DNA of 64,000 nucleotides, from assembly GCA_023678885.1 (NCBI GenBank), contig CM042997.1, positions 28,526,064-28,590,063 of the forward strand. Direction: 5' to 3'. The translations under genes and the position numbers were made by a program. The DNA is from Pogostemon cablin (Eukaryota; Streptophyta; Magnoliopsida; Lamiales; Lamiaceae). Below, piece after piece: positions 48,588 through 58,723 of this stretch. The notes beneath the pieces are model-generated. The model was not told where the DNA came from, ran no database searches, and worked only from the letters and a program-made list of their open reading frames with translations. Numbering within the stretch: position 1 is the stretch's first letter; every line of letters begins with the position of its first letter.

Positions 48588-49308
48588 TTAATTTTATATA
48601 ATATTTTTGAATAATTAAATAACAAATTACAATATATATCACATGAAATAGTGTCATAAGAGGATGAGATCTTTTAGTTTTTACTGGTCCTCCCTATATT
48701 CTTGGAATCAAGATCCGAACTCAGAATAAAATAATTAGGCAACGGACACCCGGCTATAAACTGGTTAACATCCTGCTCAAGCATTTTTAAAATAGTATAA
48801 AAATCTCTATTCATGGAATCAAGATCCCAACTCAAAATAAAATAATTAGGCAAACGGCAACTGGCTGGAAACTGGCTAACATCCGCTCAAGCCTTTTTAT
48901 AATAGTAATAAATCTTTATACATATTTCGTTAATATTTATATTTACTGTTAGATCAATAATAAGAATTTAATTTAACATCAAATTTTAGGAATTGCATAA
49001 TCTAATTTTAAGTTCCACATCACTTATTTATCTTAGATGAGTATATAATGGGTGTGACATTTTTTTAACCATTAAAATGATAAGTCTTGAAATCCTACTC
49101 ACTCTAATATTTTGAAATGATATTATCTTATGTTTATTTTAAAAAAAAAATTAAAAATAAGACATAATTTAATGTATTGAGTTTAAACCTATGTCATTTT
49201 TGACTAACGTGACACCAGTGTTCCTTGTCCTTGGTGGTTAAAGGTTGGGTTTCTAATCTAGGAGGTCAAGGGTTCTAACAATGGTGGCCATGGAAAGAAA
49301 AAGAATAA
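48588..49308. repeat. Dispersed repeat with tRNA-like (SINE-like) head, copy 3, with internal insertion
   Basis: Matches 43480-44023 at both ends. The middle (about 48677-48910) is extra and consists of two ~111 bp units sharing TGGAATCAAGATCC-AACTC and AAAATAATTAGGCAA-CGG. The SINE-like block is at about 49221-49280. Confidence 0.75.
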
Positions 49309-49614
49309 TTAAGGTATTCTAAAATACCTTTTTTTTAAGGTATTACAAAGTATTTGAGTGGCACTCCTCTCCAAAGAGATAAAAATATTATAAGTATATA
49401 ATTACTTTTTATTTTAAAAGGTATTATTCATTAAAATGTGGATTATTACTCTTTTTAAATAGCTATAATTTATTATGCATGTTAGTAATGGAGTATTAAT
49501 TTTTGTTCTAAAGAATAACAAATTTTTTATATTAAAGAATAACACTTTATCATTTAAAAAAAATTGTGCGCCAAGAATACAAGTATTTGATCTGTCTCTC
49601 TCTAAGTGCATGGT

Positions 49615-50212
49615 CAGTGGCGGATGCAGGATTTCCGTCGAGGGGGGCTCAACTTTTCTCATACAATAGTTCGTGTTTTTTGTTCTACAAATTTTAAGAA
49701 GAATTATTTTATTTACCAACTTTTATTAACATTTTTCTAAAGATGTTTTAGTATTTTTAATTGTATTATGTAAGAGTAACAATTTTGAAACTAAAGTCAT
49801 TAAAATTATTAAATAAATATGTTATTTAGAGGGGAAATAAATAAATAAAAGAAATAGAAGAGGGGAAAAAATTAAGAAGAATTATTTTATTTACCAACTT
49901 TTATTAACATTTTTCTAAAAATATTTTAGTATTTTTAATTGTATTATGTAAGAGTAACAATTTTGAAACTAAAGTCATTAAAATTATTAAATAAATATGT
50001 TATTTAGAGGGAAAATAAATAAATAAAAGAAATAGAAGAGGGAAAAAAATAACAGTGCTGCATGAATCGAACACGAGACCTTTAAAATTAAAATATTCTC
50101 ACTTCAACACTTGGACACAAAGATACTTCGAAAAATCTCTATATCTATACTAGTAATTTTTAGAAGTTCAGGGAGGCTCAGTGCCCCTACCCTCTTGGTA
50201 CGTCCGCCACTG
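49615..50212. mobile_element. Non-autonomous hAT element with perfect 8 bp target duplication
   Basis: Starts CAGTGGCGGATGCAGG and ends ACGTCCGCCACTG, the inverted CAGTGGCGGA terminus common in plant hAT elements. It is flanked on both sides by TGCATGGT (49607-49614 and 50213-50220), an exact 8 bp duplication as hAT transposase makes. Most of the 598 bp interior is two ~178 bp direct repeats (49696-49873, 49874-50051). A tRNA B-box-like GTTCGATTC lies on the minus strand at about 50066-50074. No transposase. Confidence 0.95.
49696..50051. repeat. 178 bp tandem duplication inside the hAT element
   Basis: Both units start AAGAAGAATTATTTTATTTA and end in an AATAGAAGAGGG-AAAAA stretch. Only a few substitutions separate them. 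Confidence 0.92.
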
Positions 50213-50267
50213 TGCATGGTGCCTTCAAATCCGATTCCTTAATTAATGTTAAATGTCGTAATTTTAA

Positions 50268-51374
50268 GGGTTAATTGCATAATAAATTCTTACCTTTACT
50301 TTGATTGCAATTTTATCCCAACGTTTTGAATTTGACGAAAAAAACAACCACCTTTCCATTGTTTGGCAAATCGCACCCGTGGGCAGCTTCTTGCTGCCCA
50401 AATAGATGACGTGGCAATTTTTTTGGTAAAATTTAATTTTGGATATTATTAAAACACCTCTTTCTTCTTTTCAGTTTCTGAGAGATCTCTAAAATAACTC
50501 GGCGGCCGTAGAAGCAGGCACCGGAGATGGAGGAGGGGCGGTGCGTGGGTCGGATTCCATCCATCCGGAGTCTAACAGCGGCTCCGATGTCCTCTAATCC
50601 CAGCCTCGCAACCAACGAGAGTGACGGCGGCGGAGGACGGGGCGGTGCGTGGGTCGGATTCCATCCATCCATCGGAGTTTAACGGCGGCTCCGATGTCGT
50701 CTAATCCCATGAGCCTCGCTACCAACAAGGGCGACAGCGGCGTCGACGATTTCTTCTTCTGTTGCTTTTTACCTTAAAAACATGGCGATTGAAAATAACC
50801 ACAACTATTATAATGGCAGTGCAATTTATAGGAAGATGTTCTAAATTGTGCAGATTATGCCCCTTGCGCAGACCCCCCAAGACTAAAATCTTATCATCCA
50901 AGCTCTTACTGCTCACCACAATCCTTTACTGTTAACTAGTATCGTTGGCGGTCGCAGGTAGGTCGCGCAAGATTTTTTCATATCAGAGCACCGCCTTCTT
51001 CAGTGGTTGATGGCAACGCTGTTGCCAGCCTCGAGTGATCGGCTCGCCCATGCCAATTTTGGTTCGCGAGAACTGAAATTCTAACCGGAAGTGAGATGAT
51101 TGTCGGACGGGGGTGGGGTGGTGAACTATGCCTCTTCGGAAATTTTGGATGATGCGTTATGGTGCAGAAAATTGCAGAGAGAGGAGAGGAAAAGTCTGGG
51201 AATCGATGAATAGCTGCCATTAAAATTTGCCACGTCATCATACGGGCAGCTTCTTACTGCCCTGGGGTACGATTGCCAAACAATGAAAAGGTTGATGTTT
51301 TCTCTGCCAAATTCTAAACGGTGGGATAAAATTACAATAAAAGTAAAGGTAAGGGTTTTTAAAGCCATTAACCC
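50268..51374. mobile_element. Mutator-like element (Pack-MULE type) with perfect 9 bp target duplication
   Basis: The left end GGGTTAATTGCATAATAAAT and the reverse complement of the right end GGGTTAATGGCTTTAAAAAC begin inverted repeats of about 140 bp. These continue through TTACCTTTACTTT, AATTTTATCCCA, CATTGTTTGGCAA, GGGCAGC-TCTT-CTGCCC and GATGACGTGGCAA. The flanking 9-mers are identical: TAATTTTAA at 50259-50267 and 51375-51383. The interior is unusually GC-rich in two blocks (about 50500-50750 and 50940-51130). The first has an imperfect ~115 bp tandem duplication built on GGTGCGTGGGTCGGATTCCA. No transposase; the GC-rich blocks look captured, but their source gene is not recognised. Confidence 0.93.
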
Positions 51375-51383
51375 TAATTTTAA

Positions 51384-52544
51384 ATATCAAAACTTATACT
51401 TTATTTTTAATCTTTTGAAAAAAAAAATTTATGAAGAAATAATGCTTTTAAATGCCATGTTAATATTATTCATATTTCAACTAACTCTTTCATTAGAGAA
51501 ATAATACTTTTATGAATTAAAATGTACATCTTAAAAATAAAAAAAAATGTTCCTTAAACTTTTTGTGCACCTATACTCATAAGAGATCCACTCTTTGCTA
51601 ATTACATAATATTAGGGGGAAAAAACCATTTTCATAATTTTCGAACAAGAGTTCATGAATGTTTAATCACTTAATTATTCTTTCGTACCCAATAAGTTAT
51701 ATAATTAGACAACACTAAGCAATAACTTTGCCATTTCAGACACACTTATCTACACGACTTTATCATTGATCAGTAAAATTAATCCAGCTAATTAATTTTG
51801 AGTGGGGCTCTTGTGTCCCGGACACACGAATTTAGATTCGTGCCCTTTTGTAATTTTCGTATCCTTTTACAATTTAAACCTCTAACAATACATAAGTTTA
51901 AATAGAATAGGAAAGAAAATGTTGTGTTTGCATGGGGACACGGACTATGTCCGCGAGGACGCAGGAGTTTTGCCATTAATTTTACCTCCTTATCCATCAA
52001 CTCCAGTGAAAGCGTCATATATAAGAAAACGTGTTTTTCACATCAAACTTTATGCATAAAGTCGTGAAACAATTTCAGCCGTTTAATCTTTGATGCAATT
52101 CTCTTTATAATTTATAACCCACAAACATAAATAAAGTCGTGCTTTTACACGGAACTTCAGCTTCTCATTCGTTGACATGTAGATATTGCTTTTTAGTATT
52201 TTCATTTACCAAATACTTAAAATTGTGGATATATTATTTAGCTTTTGATGACTAATTTTTGGATTTACTCATTTGTTGTTTTTCATCACTTATTTACCAA
52301 ATAGAGTAAATTTTGTATATGTATGTTGCTCACTCCTAATCGTTATTATTTTCATATTTTTCTTTTTTGTCTAACATGTAATTAATTTTACAGCTAAAAA
52401 AAATCATATCATTTCGAAACTTTAAAATATTTCATAATTCCAAAAATATCGCTCACAGAATATTATTTTATTTGTTAGTTAAAATATTATTACCCCTCAA
52501 AAACAATAAAATTAATTAAAAATTAAATTTTCTTAAACATGCGT
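51384..52544. other. AT-rich intergenic DNA
   Basis: No gene found. A GTGTCCCGGACACACGAA stretch with a matching GGACACGGACTATGTCCGCG at about 51811-51955 suggests a small degenerate inverted element, unproven. Confidence 0.5.
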
Positions 52545-52606
52545 TAAATTTTGCCTCAAGCCTTGCATGTGAATTTTTTCATAAATGGGTGGCGGTGAGG
52601 TTCGAA
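52545..52606. repeat. Dispersed repeat fragment, partner of 38892-39022
   Basis: Contains TTGCCTCAAGCCTTGCATGT and ATAAATGGGTGGCGGTGAGG, as at 38892, same orientation. Confidence 0.75.
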
Positions 52607-52929
52607 ATTTTTTAATAAGTTATTGTATAATTTCGTTTGGAGTCTTTATTTTCATTCTCTACGGATTATGGGATTTCTTTTTTTTCTCTTTCTTCTCTTT
52701 CTTCTCAATGTTCTTCACAAGCATCGCTTTCATTATATCTTAAAGTACTAATGATCTAATTTATCTTGATCCTACTCACTAAGAAAATGTTTATAATTAT
52801 AAATAAATAAAAATATACCTTTCACTGATCACAACAAAGTATATTGATGAAAAATACCTATCAAGAAATTTATATCACTTCATTTTTTTTCAATAGCAAC
52901 GTACTTTCTTTATTAATGTTACCGAAGAC

Positions 52930-53830
52930 CAAATATTATGGGTATTATATCTCCCATGCTTAGTAGGCCCAAAACCCAATAACTTCTAAAATACTTGAAG
53001 GAGGAGGCCCAATCTTCAGTCGGCCCAATTCGAGGATAATGCTGAACGAACAGCCAAGACAGTCCAAAAAGATCACTACCAGTCTAAAGGCCCAATCAAG
53101 GAAAGGGCAAAGAAGGAACCCATTAAAGGGACGGAAACCTGAAGCACCCTCGGCAGGGAACCTCGGCGGCCTTCCCCCTTGTTCGAGAGCTCGGACGAGG
53201 ATCACAACACTGGAAGTCAACCTGTCCGAGGACCAAATGGATAACAGAAGCGGTGCAGTAAAGAACAAGCATCATCATAGAGACTGACAAGTGCAACAGG
53301 CTAGAGGACAAGGCTAACGGGAAGATGGGATGTCTTGGACAACAATCCTAACTAGAGGACAGCAAGCGACTGACGCATCTTCCCCCAACTACTAATGGGA
53401 GACCAACAAAGGACAGGGGCGGCCGGTGAAATCCTGCAAAAATAACCCGCAGCACTCAGACTCCTCCCCAGGTTGGTCGGCGTACCAGATAGCTTCATTA
53501 AAGGTGGTTTGTCTTCATCCAGGTGGCGCAAGGCGTTTGGCTCAAGTTTAGGGCTTATAGATAGTATAAATAGTCTCTCTCACATGAGAGAGGCAGGTAA
53601 CTCATACTCACTTTAGACATTACACTTGTAAGAGAAGGGAGCTTTATGAATGTTGTTCTAAAGGAAAGTAATAAAATTAGGTGAGTTCTTTGGTGGGAAT
53701 TGAGTTTTTTATTGATTTTGATCCCTTTATTTGTAGTTTTATTATGTTTGATTGTGTTCATTCTTGGTTTCGTTACTAAATATCTTTATCTCCTAAACAT
53801 AATTTAATGAGCTAAGAACACGCATCAACG
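52930..53830 (+). mobile_element. Probable solo LTR of an LTR retrotransposon
   Basis: A GC-richer island with LTR-like order: GGCCCAAT motifs near the left, then a TATA box TATAAATA at 53565-53572 followed by TCTCTCTCACATGAGAGAGG, an AATAAAA signal at about 53671, and a GCATCAACGCC end like many plant LTR borders. No internal gag-pol sequence is adjacent. The short reading frames here match no known protein. Ends and target duplication were not resolved, so boundaries are approximate. Confidence 0.5.
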
Positions 53831-54133
53831 CCAAAATACATTCCATTAAGTTTAAATTAAGTTGATTATTAATTTTAAAAACAACCCACAAGCTGACACA
53901 TGTCTATAATTTGCAATGTGTCCACTTCAAGTTTAAGGGATTATAAAATGTTTAATGTGTTAGTTTAGGGGGCCAAGTGCAATAACTAAAATTTTATAAG
54001 CTGCATGAAAGGTATCAATGAGTATTAAAATTAATTTGATAGCTGAAAAAAAGTTTATTAGAGTAGAAAATAACCAAATGTCCGCTTTAAGTTTTAAACA
54101 TTTGAGAAATTAATATGGTAATTGAAAAAATTT

Positions 54134-54415
54134 CTAGGGAGACGGTAATTTTGTGAGACAGTTTATGAGATGGGACAATCTATTATTAAAATATGATTTT
54201 TATATAGGTAAAATATGCTAGTGGAAGTATATTTTTTAAAGTACAATAAATAATAAATTAAAATATATTTTTAAAGTGTTATAGTATAATTACTATAAAT
54301 ATACTCCAAGTACTAATAAACATATTTTACCTATATAATACTAACAATTATATCGTAATAATGAGTTGAGTCGTTTCAGAATCCGTCTCAAATTACAAGT
54401 CTTGTGAGAATATCT
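54134..54415. mobile_element. MITE with GAGACGG inverted ends, AT-rich
   Basis: The left GGTAATTTTGTGAGACAG and TTATATAGGTAAAATATG blocks have complements near the right end (TGTAATTTGAGACGGATTCT and TATATAGGTAAAATATGTTT on the minus strand). About 280 bp, noncoding; ends approximate. Confidence 0.65.
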
Positions 54416-55178
54416 CATGATAATTAATATGGATATATAGAGTTCAACCATGAACACTAACCATTAATTAGCAATATCTTAAAATTATAATTTCATTTTA
54501 CCTTGGATATTCTTTAATTAATTTTTTTTGAACTTATTAAATTACTGTAAATTTCATACTAATATAGCTATGTTTCAGTGTTATTCAAAATACATATAGT
54601 TAAATTCATTTTGATTTAAAAAATGAATTAAAAAATCACTTTTGATTTTAAAGTCTTACTAGGATACCATACTTGTAAAATCTAAATCCTTCAATTTTAT
54701 ACTAATTAATCTCAACCATCAAATTTTAATAAGTAACTAATTTTTTAAATTATATAATTACTATTATATCTTAAATTAAACCTTTAAACCCTAACTTATA
54801 TCACCCTAAAATTACCTTAATTTTATATTTATTTCAAATAATAACCACCATATATGCCATAACAAAAATATAATAACGTGTACTTCTACATAAACATAAT
54901 ATTGGTAATGATGACTAGTACAGTGGAGGTGTTTGTGTGATGGAGAAATGTTAATCATAGCCGTGTAAAACAAAAATTAAGGATGTCATTATCAAATTGA
55001 ATTAATTTACCGCTTTTATTGGAGTGACTTCACACCTACAACCAAACACGCCTTATTTCTTCATACATTCCGGCGCCCTTGTTCCCTAGACAACGACTCT
55101 TCTCCCATCACCTCAGGGTCACAAAAGTCATTTCGTATCATGCCTCATGGAAATCATCTTTTTTTATTATTATTATTA
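54416..55178. other. AT-rich intergenic DNA
   Basis: No gene or clear element recognised. Confidence 0.6.
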
Positions 55179-55470
55179 CTCCCTCCGGTCCCGAGTATTT
55201 TTACCCGTTTGTACGGGCACGGAGATTAAGATGTTTTATTTTTTTAATATATAATATAAGAAAAAGTATGGATAAATTAGTAATTTAAAAAGAAAAAGTG
55301 AATAAAGTTATTGGGAATGATGAATAAAATGTAAAAAAGTAATTAAAGTTGTTGGGATTGTAAAAAGTAGGTAATAAAATATTATGTATTTTTGCCAAAA
55401 ATGAAATGGGTAAAAATACGTGGGACATCCCAAAATGAAAAGTGGGTAAAAATATGTGGGACGGAGGGAG
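55179..55470. mobile_element. Stowaway-like MITE, 292 bp
   Basis: Starts CTCCCTCCGGTCCCGAGTAT and ends with TATGTGGGACGGAGGGAG, flanked by TA on both sides (55177-55178, 55471-55472). The inverted ends extend through TATTTTTACCC. Near the right end a 30 bp direct repeat of GGGTAAAAATA-GTGGGAC is present. Confidence 0.88.
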
Positions 55471-55567
55471 TATTATTATTTTTTAAACTTCAAATCCTCT
55501 TCAAGAATGGTGTAATATTTTTATTCAATAATCTCAAAAAAAAAAATTATATTAAAACTAGAGAGAT

Positions 55568-55843
55568 TATCTTGTGAGACGGGTTATTTGTAAAACGGAT
55601 GTAAGACGGGTCAATCCATGATTAAAATATGTTTATTGTATAGATAAAGTATGCTTATTTGTAGTTAAAGTATTTTAATAATAAATTATATTATAATACA
55701 CTAAAATCATACTTTAATGCATAATCCAGTAAACTTCAGAAAACATACTTTAACAATCATAAAACATACTTTATTTATATAATAAACATACTTTAACGAT
55801 GTGTTCGTCTCACAAATAACCTGTCTCCCAATAGACTTCTTAA
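55568..55843. mobile_element. MITE with TGTGAGACGGGTTATTTGT inverted ends
   Basis: Left TGTGAGACGGGTTATTTGTA pairs with the right end, whose complement reads GGGAGACAGGTTATTTGTGA. The inner part has repeated AAAGTATG-TTAT motifs in both orientations. Similar in layout to 54134-54415. Confidence 0.75.
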
Positions 55844-58096
55844 AACTATCGCCCCTCTTAGCCATCTAGGCTCTAACATTAACATATTTTATTTAAAATA
55901 TTTTATCAGATCTTTTATTTATTATTAAATAATATTAAAATACCTAAAAAATAATAAAATTGATTATTATAATAATATAGTACTCCTTTTTTTTTATAAA
56001 AAAAATAATGTAGAGGAGAGTTAGTGGGAGTTATATTCAAACTGCCCCTGGTCAATAGTCAAATCTAGCTACTAATGCCATATGGTAAGTGCATTACTTG
56101 ATTTAATTTTAATTTAAATTTTAAATATTAGGTAAAATATTATTATTAATATTTTTCAGATGTGCTATAAATTAAAATGATAAAGGTCAAATCAGACACT
56201 CATGTTATCAGACTAAGATGTGCCATGAGTTCTCAAGTTCTAGATTATCTCTATTCCATTAATCTCATAATTAAATTGATCATATTCTGGTTGAAAAAAT
56301 ATCCATTATGTGCGAACATTAATTGGAGAAAAATAACAAATAAATAAAATACCTAATAATACAAAAATATTCTTAATTAACATTCTGTAAGATATTAATT
56401 GAAGCTCAAAATTTATGTAGTGTTTTCTATCCATCTCATCAAAATAATTTTCTATCAAAACCTGTATTCATTAAGTTAGGTGGATACAAAAGGAATTAAT
56501 AAAACAATTAGCTAGTGATTTGATGTTTAAATTGTTAATAATTCTTTATCATCATTAGTGAGCCTTGATCGATTTTAAGTTGGAATTCTCTTTTTTATAA
56601 ATAAAAGAATTCCGACCTCAGAGTTATAAGCTAATGATAAGTTAATTAATCTAAAAATAATAGTTATGATTGTTTAATATTGTTGTTTTCTTAATCCTTC
56701 ATAAAAAAGTGGATACAAATTATTCTTATTTCATTAGAAATTTAACTTATAAATTATAAATAAGATTTAAAAAATAAAATAATCTCAAAGATCGTCAAAT
56801 ACAACATTTCAATTAATTAATAATTATCGAGTTTTTAAATACGTGTTGATTTTGATCTGTAATAATTTTACTCATTAATAAAGACACAATAATTCCATAA
56901 ATGTGTTTCTCTTTGTCGTTATCAGGCAACGTCTGTGCTTCTAGTATTCTCCAAAAATGATTACTTTTTTGCAATTTAAAACATTTAATTACAAAATTGT
57001 ACTAATTACGCCCATTAAAACATCGGAATTATTATTATAGAATAAAAATAATCAAACATAATATGATCATCAAAACTAAAGTTATTCACTCTTCTCAAAA
57101 ATTCCATGCAGAATAGTTTGATGCAATAAACACGTACATAATTGTTTGTCGTTTAGTATATAACATTAAAATTGGACATTCTAAAGCTGTTTCTATTAAC
57201 AAGATATCATGTTCTATATTAGAATATATGGAGATAGAGACAAACAACTATTATTTGTGCATACTATGTTAGGATAATTACATAATTTGACTATATCACT
57301 AGCCACCAAATTAAATAATATTTTTTAAAAATTCCATTATTTGGAGATAAGTACTAAAACGCGAAGGTACGAGATTTCAATTGCCATGAATTATCGAAAG
57401 GTAACAAGCTGATCTCGTGTCAATAAGTTTTAAAGGGTAATTAAATTTCACACTGCAAAAATTAAATTTAAATTTAGGATGATTTTAGGGTGGTTACTGG
57501 TCACTTATTAAAAATTTTAATTATTTTATTTTATTTAACAGTAAAGATTTAATTAAAATTTAATCTAACGGTTAAGATCATACATGTGCATCGATTCATT
57601 AGGTGCATAGAAATAGGATTTTTAAATTTAATAATACAAAATTATAGTTAGGGTACTGCATGCAACTTAATTTCAAAAAACGTCAGAGAAAATTGTAAAA
57701 ATAATCCTATAATTTTAGAGTAAAACTATAGTGTACGAGGTGTATCAGTGCACATAAATAATCACAACTATTAGATTATATTTATATTTAATCTTAATCA
57801 CTAAATAAAATAAAATAATTAAAAATAAAAATAATAATCACCCACGTCCTACTCCATTTTCCCCTATAAATTTTCAGGTGCACAAAGAATAACTCATAAT
57901 TTAAATGTTGTTATATAAGTAGCTCTTCATCTTTTATCTTATCAATTTTGATCATTTAAATATTGTTATTGTAAAATTAGTTCGACTAATTACTTTTAAA
58001 TTATAGCAGTTTTGATTCTTAATTATTTAATTAATCTTCAATATTAATTGATAGTTTAGTCAAAATTAAAACTGCACAGATTTAAAAGAAATATAA
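55844..58096. other. AT-rich intergenic DNA
   Basis: Over 2 kb with no reading frame, RNA gene or transposon end that I can support. Confidence 0.6.
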
Positions 58097-58101
58097 TTAA
58101 T
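58097..58101. other. Target-site duplication (left) of the copia element
   Basis: TTAAT, repeated at 63392-63396 on the other side of the element. Confidence 0.85.
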
Positions 58102-58665
58102 TGTTGTGTATAGACCATGCATACATAAGCTTGTATAGTGTAGTTCAGCAGACATACAAGTGGAGGATGGTGATTGGGTGAGCAATAAGTATGATCAACG
58201 GCTGTGATCATCTATTGACATAAGATTAGAACCATTGGATCAGTTCTTGAGGAATGCAGGCTACTGCACGTGAGATGAAGAATCTAGTTGGTTGAGCAGT
58301 TGGTTTATTACATAACAACCAATCCAGGTGGCTTGATCACATGGAGCAGCTAAGAATCAGTATAAGGAGGCATTAGCAACGTTCTGGTGCATCATCAATC
58401 AATCAGTTCATCTTCCTCAAGAAATTAGGGTTCTTAGAAGTTTAGTTCATCATCTTCTTTAAGTTTTGTAACCGGTTCATCATCATAGTGATTCCCTTCT
58501 CCTTAAGAGTGGATGTAGATCTTTAAGATCGAACCACTATACATCTTTGAGTTCTTCTTTGTTTTGTTTCATTTTCAGTTTGATTCAATACGTGAGGGAT
58601 TGAGAGAATGATAGAGTGTGCAAGTGTGATCAAAGAGGAGTTTGAACTTTCTTACATTCATAAGA
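58102..58665 (+). repeat. 5' LTR of the copia element
   Basis: 564 bp, from TGTTGTGTATAGACC to CATTCATAAGA. Exactly the same length as the 3' LTR. It begins immediately after the TTAAT duplication. Confidence 0.93.
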
Positions 58666-58683
58666 ATTAGCACCGTCTGTGGG
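58666..58683 (+). other. Primer-binding-site region
   Basis: ATTAGCACCGTCTGTGGG follows the 5' LTR directly. It resembles the TGGCGCCGTCTGTGGGAA context seen after many plant LTRs, with changes, and is not the initiator-Met tRNA type (TGGTATCAGAGC) usual in copia elements. The tRNA primer was not identified. Confidence 0.5.
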
Positions 58684-58723
58684 AAGCCAAGAAGAAGAAA
58701 ATTAAGTGGAGCAGAAGATCAAC

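Noticed and set aside
50433..50672. Proline-rich minus-strand frame as a gene
   Set aside because: It arises from the GC-rich tandem duplication inside the Mutator-like element.
53039..53287. Charged reading frame as a gene
   Set aside because: It lies within the probable solo LTR and has no recognisable domain.
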